Below, one piece after another: positions 1-8,374 of a DNA stretch of 64,000 nucleotides. A program made the translations under genes and the position numbers. Every line of letters starts with the position of its first letter. Within the stretch, counting starts at the first letter, position 1. Under the pieces are notes generated by a model that was given only the letters and a program-made list of their open reading frames with translations, had not been told where the DNA came from and did not search any database. This DNA comes from Alphaproteobacteria bacterium (GTDB taxonomy: Bacteria; Pseudomonadota; Alphaproteobacteria; UBA8366). The stretch lies in contig JAJFJD010000020.1 of assembly GCA_021774335.1 (NCBI GenBank), forward strand, positions 124,001 to 188,000, given 5' to 3'.

Positions 1-568
1 GACCTCGGCCTTAAACCTGCAAAACGCCAACCTCTCGACTCTCGACCGGGGTCTTATGGAGGTGAACGAAAACTTCCAGACCGAAGTGCAGCATATCTAC
101 GCCGTCGGTGATGTCATCGGGTTTCCGAGCCTTGCCTCGACATCAATGGAACAAGGCCGGCAGGCTGCCTGCCACGCCTTCGATGTCGAAGCCGAATCCG
201 TACCCGACCTTTTCCCGTACGGAGTTTACACCATCCCAGAAATATCCACGGTCGGGCGCAACGAGGAAGAATTGACCCGTGACGGTGTCCCTTATGAGGT
301 CGGCAAAGCCGAGTACAAGGAGATCGCCCGCGGTCAGATCATCGGCGATACCACCGGCCTCCTGAAACTGCTGTTTCATATCGAAACGCGCGAGTTATTG
401 GGTGTTTGCATCCTCGGTGAGGGTGCGAGCGAACTCGTGCATATCGGTCAGGCGGTCCTGGCGATGAACGGCAAGATCGACTATTTCGTTGATACGGTCT
501 TCAACTACCCGACCCTGGCGGAATGCTATAAGACCGCCGCCTTCGACGGCATCAACCGCCTCTCCTGA
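1..568 (+). CDS. sthA: Soluble pyridine nucleotide transhydrogenase, C-terminal part (5'-truncated by window edge)
   Basis: The reading frame is open from base 2 and 188 residues are visible before the stop. The visible part holds the end of the NAD/FAD domain, with the FAD-contacting motif YAVGDVIGFPSLAS around residue 30, followed by the complete dimerisation domain of the pyridine nucleotide-disulfide oxidoreductase family. The sequence GVYTIPEISTVG and the tail with AECYKTAAFDG are typical of SthA-type enzymes, which move hydride between NADPH and NAD+ in the cytoplasm. No dimer-interface His-x4-Glu of disulfide reductases is seen near the end (the tail reads NYPTLAECYK), which fits SthA rather than lipoamide dehydrogenase or glutathione reductase. 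Roughly the first 60% of the protein lies upstream of the window. A 117-base gap separates it from the next gene. Confidence 0.88.
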   Translation, partial: TSALNLQNANLSTLDRGLMEVNENFQTEVQHIYAVGDVIGFPSLASTSMEQGRQAACHAFDVEAESVPDLFPYGVYTIPEISTVGRNEEELTRDGVPYEVGKAEYKEIARGQIIGDTTGLLKLLFHIETRELLGVCILGEGASELVHIGQAVLAMNGKIDYFVDTVFNYPTLAECYKTAAFDGINRLS

Positions 569-685
569 CTTCTCGTTTCCGCCCTCGCAGGGGACGAACT
601 TGACACGACCGGGCCCGGAACGATGCAATAAGCACCGTTCCCAAATGTTTCCCTGTCACCACCGCAAAGCGCGAGGCCCCTTCGA

Positions 686-2239
686 ATGCCCAAAACCAAT
701 ATGCCGCCAAAGACTGTCGACACTTTCGACGAAATCTACGACGTGGTCGTCGTCGGCTTCGGTTACGCGGGCGGGGTGGCGGCAATCGACGCCCACGATG
801 CAGGCGCAAAGGTCCTGTTGATCGAGAAGATGAACGCACCCGGCGGCATCTCTATCTGCGCCGGCGGCGGCATCCGCTTGTCGAAAAACCGTGACTCGGC
901 GCTGAGTTATTTCGAGGCGACCAACGACGGCACGACACCGCGAAATGTCCATGAAGCCTTCGTCGATGAGATGATGGGTCTGGAAGAATATGTCCGAGAT
1001 TTGGCCAAGGTGAACGACGGCGAAATCACCCTCATCGACCGCCCGGGCAATTATCCATTCCCCGGACATGACGAGATGTTCTTTCTCGAAATCGGCGACA
1101 TCCCCGGCTTCGACGGCGTCACTGCCTATCCAAGCGCCCGGTCACACCGCAACGGCACGAAGCTGTTTAAGGTGCTGCACGACAACGTCAATAAGCGCGG
1201 CATCGAGGTCCGCCTCGGCACCGCCGCACAACGACTGATCACCGACAACGGCAATGAAGTCCGCGGCCTTTGGGTTGACGGACCCGACGGGCGGAAGGCA
1301 ATCGGCGCGCGCCGTGGCGTGATCCTTGCCTGCGGCGGATTCGAGGCCAACTACGAGATGCAGCGTCAGTATTGGCAAGTACATCCGGTGATCACTGCGG
1401 CCTTCCGCGGCAACACCGGCGACGGCATCCAAATGGCGCTCGATGTCGGCGCGGACCTCTGGCACATGTGGCACTATCACGGGTCCTATGGATTCCGGCA
1501 TCCCGACCCGGACTACCCGTTCTCCATCCGTGTTAAGCGCCTGCCCGACTGGACCCCGACGGTTCAGGAACCCGAGGTCGAGATGGCCTGGATTCTCGTC
1601 GACAAGGGTGGCAAGCGATTCATGAACGAGTATCTGCCCTACGCACAGGATACCGGGCATCGTCCGCTCGATCACTACGACCCGGCCTCGATGTCCTTCC
1701 CCTACGTGCCGTGCCACATGATCGTCGACGAGGTCGGCCGTACGCGTTACCCGCTGGGCACTACGATCTTCAATGATACCGAGATCGAGCCGTATTTCTG
1801 GAGTGACGACAACCAGAAGGAAATCGAGAACGGCATCCTGAAGAAGGCGGACACCCTGGAAGAATTGGCGGAACTGCTGAACTGCGACGCGGCGACGCTG
1901 AAGATCACCATCGACAAATGGAACGCGGCCTGCGAGACCGGCAAAGACGACGACTTCTCGCGAAGCCCCAAGACCATGATGCCGATCAAAGAAGCGCCCT
2001 TCTATACCGGCATGATCTGGCCCGTCGTCTCCAATACCCAGGGCGGCCCGGTCCATGACGAACGGAACCGTGTCGTAAATCCCTACGGCGAACCAATTCC
2101 TCGCCTTTTCGAAGCGGGCGAATGCGGCGGAATTTGGGGATTTCTCTACTGCGGCGGCGCCAATCTTACCGAGTGTTTCGTCGGCGGGCGGATCGCCGGG
2201 CGCGAAGCAGCTTCCATGTCACCCTGGAACGACGGCTAA
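686..2239 (+). CDS. FAD-binding dehydrogenase of fumarate reductase / 3-ketosteroid dehydrogenase type
   Basis: This is a 517-residue flavoprotein. A Rossmann dinucleotide site (VVVGFGYAGG, about residues 20-30) is followed by a conserved Glu-Lys at the end of the second strand (LLIEK) and a GGISICAGGG segment. The C-terminus carries the FAD-closing motif GGIWGFLYCGGANLTECFVGG. Members of this superfamily reduce or form activated C=C bonds (fumarate reductase, 3-ketosteroid-delta-1-dehydrogenase, urocanate reductase). There is no signal peptide and no flavocytochrome domain, so it is probably cytoplasmic. Substrate cannot be read from sequence. A second methionine at 701 could be the start; the first is kept because neither has a strong ribosome site. 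It converges on the minus-strand oxidase gene across a 351-base gap. Confidence 0.85.
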   Translation: MPKTNMPPKTVDTFDEIYDVVVVGFGYAGGVAAIDAHDAGAKVLLIEKMNAPGGISICAGGGIRLSKNRDSALSYFEATNDGTTPRNVHEAFVDEMMGLEEYVRDLAKVNDGEITLIDRPGNYPFPGHDEMFFLEIGDIPGFDGVTAYPSARSHRNGTKLFKVLHDNVNKRGIEVRLGTAAQRLITDNGNEVRGLWVDGPDGRKAIGARRGVILACGGFEANYEMQRQYWQVHPVITAAFRGNTGDGIQMALDVGADLWHMWHYHGSYGFRHPDPDYPFSIRVKRLPDWTPTVQEPEVEMAWILVDKGGKRFMNEYLPYAQDTGHRPLDHYDPASMSFPYVPCHMIVDEVGRTRYPLGTTIFNDTEIEPYFWSDDNQKEIENGILKKADTLEELAELLNCDAATLKITIDKWNAACETGKDDDFSRSPKTMMPIKEAPFYTGMIWPVVSNTQGGPVHDERNRVVNPYGEPIPRLFEAGECGGIWGFLYCGGANLTECFVGGRIAGREAASMSPWNDG

Positions 2240-2385
2240 AATCTGCGGACATCGGCAAATTTCACAGTCTCGCCGCAATTTCGCCCAAACTACCGCCTAC
2301 CGTTTCCAAGCTTGAGGATTCGAGAGTCAGAGACTGAATCTGACTGGCACATGTGATCCAAGAGACAGGGTTCGACGTAAACGAT

Positions 2386-2540
2386 CTAGGGGGATGCATA
2401 CCCGCGGCGAGTGGTCACTCACGCACCCATCCTGAGGGCTGCTTTCTCGGGTGTCCCCCTGGCGACCAATTCCCTCATAGTTTTTGGTCGTCCCGGACGT
2501 GTCCTGGCTGCTTGTATTTGTTAAGCGGAAAGGTGTTCCG
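2386..2540 (+). ncRNA. Candidate structured RNA (no family recognised)
   Basis: Bases 2386-2397 can pair with 2451-2462 over 12 positions (nine Watson-Crick, three G-U). They enclose two smaller hairpins at 2409-2420 and 2432-2450, giving a three-way-junction-like fold. Directly after, 2463-2469 (CGACCAA) pairs perfectly with 2484-2490 (TTGGTCG). A 5-bp hairpin lies at 2526-2540 (CGGAA/TTCCG). I read this by eye; no family is recognised, and no promoter was identified. GC-rich DNA gives chance hairpins, so this is only a candidate. Confidence 0.22.
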
Positions 2541-2547
2541 GACTGTG

Positions 2548-2583
2548 GAGGCCTCGTTGTATATAGGCGGACAACGGGGCCTC
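2548..2583. terminator. Stem-loop between convergent genes, terminator-like
   Basis: Bases 2548-2560 pair with 2571-2583 over 13 bp (one G-T pair read on the plus strand) around a 10-base loop. It lies 7 bases beyond the stop of the minus-strand oxidase gene and about 310 bases beyond the plus-strand dehydrogenase gene. No long T run follows on either strand, so it may stop transcription weakly or form the 3' end of a plus-strand RNA. Confidence 0.4.
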
Positions 2584-2590
2584 CCTTCAT

Positions 2591-3739
2591 TTAGGCCCCT
2601 CTCTTAATCCGTGCCTGAGGGTCGGCGGCACCATCGACCGTATTGAAGCGGTCGACCCGAAACGCCTCGATCGGCAATGGCGTCTCGCCATCCACGATCA
2701 ATTCCGACGTGATGCGGCCGACGATCGGTCCCATTTGAAATCCGTGACCGCAAAATCCTATAGAATGGAATGCGTTCGGCGCATTCCGGCTCGGTCCGAT
2801 GACCGGAATTTGGTCCGGCATCATACCTTCGATCCCCGACCAGCAGCGCACGACCGGCACGTCCCGCATATGGGGGAAGACATCTACGACCGTGCGGGCA
2901 CTCAGTTTCAATCCTTTGAAATTGAGCGTCGTCGTTTCCGCATCCCGGTCCGCGACGCCCCGGTGCCCACCGCCGATAACCACCGTGCCGTTGGTGCCTT
3001 GTTTGAAGGACAGCAGTCGCCCGGCCAGACCGACGACCGGGTCGAGGAAATGCGGCACGGGTGCTGTGACCATCATCATCGGCGCTTCCGGAGACAGCGG
3101 CACGATATCGCCCATCATGGCCGCCAACTGATCGCCCCAGGCGCCCGCGCAGTTGACCAGCGTCTCGGCCTCGAAACGGCCAATTGACGTGCCGACTTCC
3201 CAGCGCTCGCCCGTACGATCGATCCCGAGAACCCGGACACCTTCGTGCAGCGTCACGCCCAACGCCACCGCCTTTTGGCGGAACGACCAGGTTGTCCGGT
3301 AAGGGTCAGCGAAACCATCGCGCCGCGACACCACGCCACCAACGCAATGATCGGCAACCGCCGGACAAAGGCGGCGTAGCTCGGTCCGGTCGATAATCTC
3401 CTCATGATCGAAGCCAAGCGACCGCACCATCGCCGCGCGTTTTTCCAGCTCGGCCAGTTCGGCATCGGTCTCGGCGATCTTGACCTGTCCGCTGACCTGG
3501 AATCCGCAGTCGTTGTCGACCAGGGACTCGATGCGGTGCCAAATCTCCAGGCTTTCCACCGACAGCGGAATCTCAGCCGGATGCCGGCCCAACCGCCGCA
3601 CCCCGCCCGCATTCACGCCCGACGCATGCCGCCCCGCCGCGTTCTTTTCGATAAGCAGGACGGACTTTCCGCGCATCGCCAGATGCAGCGCGGCCGAACA
3701 GCCATGCAATCCCGCACCCACGACGATGACATCATACAT
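2591..3739 (-). CDS. FAD-dependent oxidoreductase, DAO (D-amino-acid oxidase/sarcosine oxidase beta) family
   Basis: This 382-residue protein starts with a classic FAD Rossmann motif (VIVVGAGLHGCSAALHLA) and the LLIEK strand. It contains the DAO-family NCAGAWG segment in the middle and a C-terminal glycine-rich HSIGFCGHGFQMGP loop. The family oxidises the C-N bond of secondary or D-amino acids and related compounds; sarcosine, dimethylglycine, D-hydroxyproline and glycerol-3-phosphate oxidases share the fold, and the exact substrate is not evident. It lies 102 bases downstream of the carboxyltransferase gene on the same strand, so the two may be co-transcribed. It is likely a soluble cytoplasmic enzyme. 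Confidence 0.84.
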   Translation of the reverse strand: MYDVIVVGAGLHGCSAALHLAMRGKSVLLIEKNAAGRHASGVNAGGVRRLGRHPAEIPLSVESLEIWHRIESLVDNDCGFQVSGQVKIAETDAELAELEKRAAMVRSLGFDHEEIIDRTELRRLCPAVADHCVGGVVSRRDGFADPYRTTWSFRQKAVALGVTLHEGVRVLGIDRTGERWEVGTSIGRFEAETLVNCAGAWGDQLAAMMGDIVPLSPEAPMMMVTAPVPHFLDPVVGLAGRLLSFKQGTNGTVVIGGGHRGVADRDAETTTLNFKGLKLSARTVVDVFPHMRDVPVVRCWSGIEGMMPDQIPVIGPSRNAPNAFHSIGFCGHGFQMGPIVGRITSELIVDGETPLPIEAFRVDRFNTVDGAADPQARIKRGA

Positions 3740-3841
3740 ACCGATACTCCTGACGCTACTCTGGCAATGGTATCGCTATTCGCCCTCGAAGTCCGAATTC
3801 GGTATTCAACGAAGGTCGAAAACCTCCGTCGAAATCACCGC

Positions 3842-5392
3842 TCAAGGCCGCATCGTCCGCCGCACTTCACCGACCTGCGTCTTGGTCACCTCATAGGCTT
3901 CTTCGACCCAGTCGCACAGGATCGACCGGGTCTCCCGAGGGTCGATGATGTCGATAACCGAGAATTTCTCGGCAGTGCGGAACGGCGACGTGAATTGGGT
4001 GTAGTGCTGCTCCAGTTCGGCGAGGCGTTCCTCCGGATCGTCAGCAGCTTCCAGCTCTTTCCGATGCGCCGCCCAAATGCCACCCTCGAGCGGGATCGAT
4101 CCCCAATAGGCCGAAGGCCAGGCGAAGCGCAGATTGACCGACCGTTTGCGCCCGTGCATGCCGCCGGCCAAGCCGAATGCGCGGCGCATGATGATCGATA
4201 CCCAAGGCGTCTGGCTTTGCTCGATCGCGCCCAGGCATTTCATCACCGCGCCAATCGTGCCCGCATTCTCCGCCGCGACCCCCGGCATGACGCCCGGTTG
4301 GTCGGTGAAGTTGACGATGGGAATATGGAAGGTGTCGCAGAGGTCGACGAATTTCTCGACCTTGATCGCCGACGACCGGGTCATCGCGCCGCCCGACCGC
4401 ATCGGGTCGTTCGCCATGACGCCGACGGTATAGCCGTCCAGCCGCGCCAGGCAGCAGACCGTCGACGGCCCGTTGAAGCGGCCAATCTCAAACATCGAGC
4501 CTTTGTCGAGCACCATGTCGAGAATGTCGCGCACCTTGTAAACATGCCGACGGTTTCTCGGGATCACGGTCAGAAGTTTTTCCTCCGCGCGTTCCGGATC
4601 ATCATCGCTCGGTTTGCGCTCCGGCACCGAGTAGACGTTGGTCGGCAGATAGGACAGGAAGCGCTGGACCTGCTCGATGGCGTCGTCCTCGTTCTCGGCC
4701 ACATTGTTGACCGCGCCACCGTCGCCCGCCTGGACCTTCCAACCGCCCAGCTCGTTCTTATCGACATCCTCGCGCAGCGCCGCCTTGACCACGGGCGGTC
4801 CGGCCGCAAAGACCTGACTCGTTTCCTTCACCATGACCGAAAAATGCGACGCGCTGACCTTGATTGCCCCCAGCCCGGCACAGGACCCGAGCGCCACGCC
4901 GACCACCGGCACCGTTCCCATGAGCTGCATGACCGGCCAGGTGGGATAGCCCGGGATCTTGGTCGATCCCGTCTGCTCCAGCAGTTTCACGCTGCCGCCA
5001 GCCGTGTCGACCAGCCGCACCAACGGCATCTGCATCTCATTGGCATAGCGCTCGGCATACACCCATTTGTCCGAGATCGTCGCCTCCGACGAGCCGCCGC
5101 GAATCGTAAAATCGTCCGCTGACACGACCACGCGCCGGCCATCGACCTTACCTCGGCCTATGATCGCGTTCGACGCTGTGGAATCGACGAAGTTACCGTC
5201 GGCATCGTATTCCGCCTTGCCCGAGATCATGCCGAGTTCCCGGTAGGTGCCGTCGTCCAGAAGCTTTTCCACACGCTCGCGCACGGTGTATTTGCCGAGC
5301 TTGTGCTGATAGTCGATGCCCTTTTGCCCGCCCAGTTTGCGGGCGTTTTCGCGGCGTTGATTCAGTTCGTCTACTTCGGTTTTCCAGCTCAT
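3842..5392 (-). CDS. Acyl-CoA carboxylase carboxyltransferase (beta) subunit
   Basis: This 516-residue protein has the two crotonase-like halves of a biotin-dependent carboxyltransferase. The N-terminal half contains KYTVRERVEKLLDDGTYRELG and GRGKVDGRRVVVSADDFT. The acyl-CoA loops appear as TAGGSVKLLEQTGS, and the C-terminal half has FTDQPGVMPGVAAENAGTI. It resembles propionyl-CoA, methylcrotonyl-CoA or geranyl-CoA carboxylase beta chains. I chose the ATG at 5392 (protein beginning MSWKTEVDEL), where related proteins start; a TTG at 5431 would add 13 residues. No biotin carboxylase or biotin carrier gene is in the window, so the partner must be elsewhere, or the protein works as a decarboxylase component. 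It is divergent from the CoA-ligase operon. Confidence 0.86.
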   Translation of the reverse strand: MSWKTEVDELNQRRENARKLGGQKGIDYQHKLGKYTVRERVEKLLDDGTYRELGMISGKAEYDADGNFVDSTASNAIIGRGKVDGRRVVVSADDFTIRGGSSEATISDKWVYAERYANEMQMPLVRLVDTAGGSVKLLEQTGSTKIPGYPTWPVMQLMGTVPVVGVALGSCAGLGAIKVSASHFSVMVKETSQVFAAGPPVVKAALREDVDKNELGGWKVQAGDGGAVNNVAENEDDAIEQVQRFLSYLPTNVYSVPERKPSDDDPERAEEKLLTVIPRNRRHVYKVRDILDMVLDKGSMFEIGRFNGPSTVCCLARLDGYTVGVMANDPMRSGGAMTRSSAIKVEKFVDLCDTFHIPIVNFTDQPGVMPGVAAENAGTIGAVMKCLGAIEQSQTPWVSIIMRRAFGLAGGMHGRKRSVNLRFAWPSAYWGSIPLEGGIWAAHRKELEAADDPEERLAELEQHYTQFTSPFRTAEKFSVIDIIDPRETRSILCDWVEEAYEVTKTQVGEVRRTMRP

Positions 5393-5573
5393 GGGTTCCG
5401 TTGTCTTTTCGATTGGATTGAAGTAGGACAACCTTTCAGGTTTCGGGGTCGTCCTGGCCCCGCCTTTGACGGCAGAGCGGTGAGATGCATCCTAGAGTCA
5501 GCATTTCATCCGGACCGCCGTCAAGCGCAGCACGCACATTGCACCGTCGGCAAACGAATTAAAGGAGAGAACC

Positions 5574-6794
5574 GTGTACTCGCTCACGGAAGACCGGGCG
5601 AAGGAATGGCTTGCAACATCGAGCCTCCCTGCCCCGCGCGGCAAAGCCGCCGCATCGCCCCAAGAAGCCTCATACATAACCAATGAATTCGGCGGTAAGG
5701 CGGTGATCAAGGCGCTGGTCCCGACCGGCCGGCGCGGTAAGGCCGGAGCGGTACGCCTGGTGGACAGCCCGGAAGAGGCAGAAAAAGCCGCTGCGGACAT
5801 GATCGGCAGCGAAGTCCACGGCTTTCAGGTCGAACGGGTCTATGTCGAAGAGCAAGTCGACATCGCGGACGAGTTCTATCTCAGCTTCACCATCGACTGC
5901 TACCCGCCGAAATTGCTGGCCAGCCGGCAGGGCGGCGTCGATATCGAGGAAACCCACCGCACCGACCCCGATGCCATCGTCTCGCACGACATCGACGCGA
6001 TCGACGGCGTCACGGAAGCCGTCGCCACAGATATCTGGCAACGCTGCGGCGTCGATGCGGCCCAGGTGAAGACGCTCGCCCCCCTAACGGTAAATCTCTA
6101 CCGCGCCTTCGTCGCCGCCGACGCGGTGATGATGGAGTTGAACCCGATCGCCCTGGATGCGGACGGTGCGCCGTCGCTGGTCGGCGCGATGATGGGCATC
6201 GACGAGAATGGGCTAGCGCGGCATGAGGACTGGGCCGACGATGCCGACGGCAGCCTAATCGCCGCCTGGCGCGGCTTCAACGAGCGCGAAAAGCGGGTCG
6301 CCGAGGCCAATCGAAAGATCAAGGGCGGCGCAATCCGCTATACCGAACTCGATGGCGACATCGCTCTGCTGGTCGGCGGCGGCGGGGCCGGATTGTTGCA
6401 ACATGACATGATGCTGGCCGCCGGCGGGCGACCCGCGAACCACACGGACACGAACCCGGGCGCCGGAATCGAGGAGAAATTCAAGGTCGTGGCCAACGCG
6501 ATCCTCGACAATCCGCAAGCGAAATGTCTGCTCGTCAGCTTCAACCATCAGCAATTGACGCGCTGCGACCGCAAAGTCATCCCGCTGCTCGAAGTGCTAC
6601 GCGAGCGCAATGTCGATGCCAGCAAGTTCCCCATCATCATTCGCCTCGTCGGCCCCGGCGAGGAAGAAGCGCACGCCCTGGCCACCGAGTATCCCGGTAT
6701 CGTGTATTTGCCGTTCGACGCCTCGCTCGACGATGCGGTCCAGGCCGCCGTCGATACCCGAAACCGGATCGTTTCAGAAGGAGGCGCAGCATGA
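5574..6794 (+). CDS. Succinyl-CoA synthetase beta-like (ATP-grasp) CoA-ligase subunit
   Basis: This 406-residue ADP-forming CoA-ligase beta subunit has an N-terminal ATP-grasp domain (about 1-230), ending in MMELNPIALDADGAPSLVGA, the usual Mg-ATP-binding segment. A C-terminal CoA-ligase domain follows (DIALLVGGGGAGLLQHDMML). The start is a GTG preceded by AAAGGAGAG. The stop overlaps the alpha-subunit start by four bases (ATGA), so the two are translationally coupled. SucC of the TCA cycle normally sits with sucD beside other TCA genes; here the pair heads a Cox-type oxidase operon. That suggests it activates another dicarboxylate such as malate, itaconate or a methylated acid. This is inference; the sequence alone does not give the substrate. 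Confidence 0.82.
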   Translation: MYSLTEDRAKEWLATSSLPAPRGKAAASPQEASYITNEFGGKAVIKALVPTGRRGKAGAVRLVDSPEEAEKAAADMIGSEVHGFQVERVYVEEQVDIADEFYLSFTIDCYPPKLLASRQGGVDIEETHRTDPDAIVSHDIDAIDGVTEAVATDIWQRCGVDAAQVKTLAPLTVNLYRAFVAADAVMMELNPIALDADGAPSLVGAMMGIDENGLARHEDWADDADGSLIAAWRGFNEREKRVAEANRKIKGGAIRYTELDGDIALLVGGGGAGLLQHDMMLAAGGRPANHTDTNPGAGIEEKFKVVANAILDNPQAKCLLVSFNHQQLTRCDRKVIPLLEVLRERNVDASKFPIIIRLVGPGEEEAHALATEYPGIVYLPFDASLDDAVQAAVDTRNRIVSEGGAA

Positions 6795-7681
6795 GCATCC
6801 TGATCGACGAGAACACCCGCGTGTTGGCGCAGGGTCTGACCGGAACGCAAGGACGGCGCGATGCGCGGTTCTGCCTCGACTACGGCACCAAAATCATCTG
6901 CGGCGTCACCCCGGGCAAAGGGGGTGAGGAAGTCTATGGCCTACCGGTTTACGGCACGGTCGCGGAGGCCGTCGCGCAGCACGAGATCGACGCGTCGGTC
7001 ATCTACGCGCCACCGATGCGGACCAAGGACGCCATTCTCGAAGCCATCGATGCCGGCGTGAAACTGATCTGCGCCCTCGCCGAATTCGTGCCGCGCCACG
7101 ACACGGTCATCGTCCGCGCCGCCGCCGAGAAAGCCGGTGCAGTGGTTGTCGGCTGCAATACCAATGGTCTGATATCCGCAGGCAAAAGCAAACTCGGCGC
7201 GATCGGCGGCGACGATCCGGACGAAGTATTCGTGCCCGGCCGGGTCGGCATTTGCTCGCGGTCCGGCGGCATGTCCGCGGAACTGGCCCTTGCGTTGAAA
7301 CGTGGCGGGCTCGGCGTGTCGACCTGTATCTCCATGGGCGGCGACGTGACCCCCGGCACACCGATGGTGCGTTATGTCGAGATGTTCGACGCCGATCCCG
7401 ATACGGACGCCATCGTCGTCTTCGGCGAGCCCGGCACGTCGGCGGAGCATGAGGTCGCGGACTTCCTGCGCGCCGGGAAATGCAGCAAGCCGCTGGTGGC
7501 GCTGCTCGCCGGAGAGTTTCAGGAGAACTATCCGGAAGGCGTCAGCTTTGGCCATGTCGCGGCGATGATTCAGTCGGAGTCCGATACGGTTTCGGCCAAG
7601 CGCAAGATGCTGGAAGACGCGGGCGCGCATGTTGCCCGATCCCTGGGCGACATCCCGAAAATCATCAAAAAAGTCTCATAG
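6791..7681 (+). CDS. Succinyl-CoA synthetase alpha-like CoA-ligase subunit
   Basis: This 296-residue protein has an N-terminal CoA-binding Rossmann domain (VLAQGLTGTQGRRDARFCLDY lies near residue 12, corresponding to the SucD nucleotide-type fold) and a C-terminal ligase domain. SRSGGMSAELA near residue 156 matches the SucD SRSGTLTYE segment. His255 in SFGHVAAMI sits where the phosphohistidine of SucD lies, so catalysis should be intact. The ATG at 6791 overlaps the beta-subunit stop. The pair transfers phosphate from ATP through the histidine to a carboxylate and then forms the CoA thioester, reversibly. A 95-base gap follows before coxG. Confidence 0.84.
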   Translation: MSILIDENTRVLAQGLTGTQGRRDARFCLDYGTKIICGVTPGKGGEEVYGLPVYGTVAEAVAQHEIDASVIYAPPMRTKDAILEAIDAGVKLICALAEFVPRHDTVIVRAAAEKAGAVVVGCNTNGLISAGKSKLGAIGGDDPDEVFVPGRVGICSRSGGMSAELALALKRGGLGVSTCISMGGDVTPGTPMVRYVEMFDADPDTDAIVVFGEPGTSAEHEVADFLRAGKCSKPLVALLAGEFQENYPEGVSFGHVAAMIQSESDTVSAKRKMLEDAGAHVARSLGDIPKIIKKVS

Positions 7682-7776
7682 CCCGGATACAGAAATCCAC
7701 CTGCTGAGGATTTTGGCGTTTCCCAAACGGATGTTACTCTGCGCGCCACCACAGACACGCATCGCAGGGATACTAC

Positions 7777-8370
7777 GTGCGCCTGGAAAATACCTTCGAC
7801 GTTCCCGTCGCCCCGGCGGAAGCATGGCGGATACTGACCGACGTGGAACGGGTCGCGCCCTGCGTCCCAGGCGCGCGGCTGACCGAGGTGCTCGATGACG
7901 ACGCCTATAAGGGCACGATGCAGGTCAAGCTGGGTCCGGTCAGCCTTGCCTTCGACGGCAAGGCACAATTCATCGAGCGCGACGACAACGCCCACACCGC
8001 GAAGCTGCGCGCCAACGGCCGGGAGACCCGAAACCGGGGCACGGCGGACGCCGACGTGACCTTCGCGTTGGAACCGCAGGGAGACGGCACGCTGGTGCGG
8101 ATCGAGACTGAATTGCAGCTTTCCGGCCCGGTCGCGCAATACGGCCGCAGCCAGGGCGTCATCCTGAGCGTCTCGGAAGAGATGATTGACCGTTTCGCCG
8201 CTGCGCTGAAGAAGGACATCCTCGCCGCCGACACGTCCACCGCGTCGGAATCTCCCGCGAAATCGCCTGCCGCGGAAGCCCCGCCACCAGCATCCGGGGT
8301 AAGCATCGGGTTCGGCGCAGTGATGCGCATGATCCGCCGGTTTTTCGCCGGCTTGTTCGGCAAGGCCTGA
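7777..8370 (+). CDS. CoxG-like SRPBCC-fold protein
   Basis: This 197-residue protein has an N-terminal SRPBCC (START-like) domain, residues 1-150, beginning LENTFDVPVAPAEAWRILTD and carrying the CoxG-typical CVPGARLTEV. A proline/alanine-rich linker and a short amphipathic, arginine-containing C-terminus (MRMIRRFFAGLFGKA) follow. In carbon monoxide dehydrogenase clusters CoxG is thought to anchor the enzyme to the membrane through such a tail. Translation starts with GTG at 7777. The next gene begins four bases after the stop, which places it in the coxMSL operon. Confidence 0.85.
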   Translation: MRLENTFDVPVAPAEAWRILTDVERVAPCVPGARLTEVLDDDAYKGTMQVKLGPVSLAFDGKAQFIERDDNAHTAKLRANGRETRNRGTADADVTFALEPQGDGTLVRIETELQLSGPVAQYGRSQGVILSVSEEMIDRFAAALKKDILAADTSTASESPAKSPAAEAPPPASGVSIGFGAVMRMIRRFFAGLFGKA

Positions 8371-8374
8371 ACCG

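Larger units (their letters stand above)
2240..2590. other. Convergent intergenic gap rich in hairpins
   Basis: This 351-base stretch between two convergent genes has no convincing protein; the open frames across it give composition unlike a real protein. It contains several consecutive inverted repeats (2386-2462, 2463-2490, 2526-2540, 2548-2583). Several of the pairs are G-T on the plus strand, which would be G-U pairs in a plus-strand RNA but mismatches in a minus-strand RNA. It may hold a structured RNA or simply a terminator region. Confidence 0.4.

Noticed and set aside
3404-5122. Long plus-strand open frame (572 codons) opposite the carboxyltransferase and oxidase genes
   Set aside because: It is antisense to two clearly recognisable genes, and its arginine/histidine-rich composition is typical of a GC-rich shadow frame.
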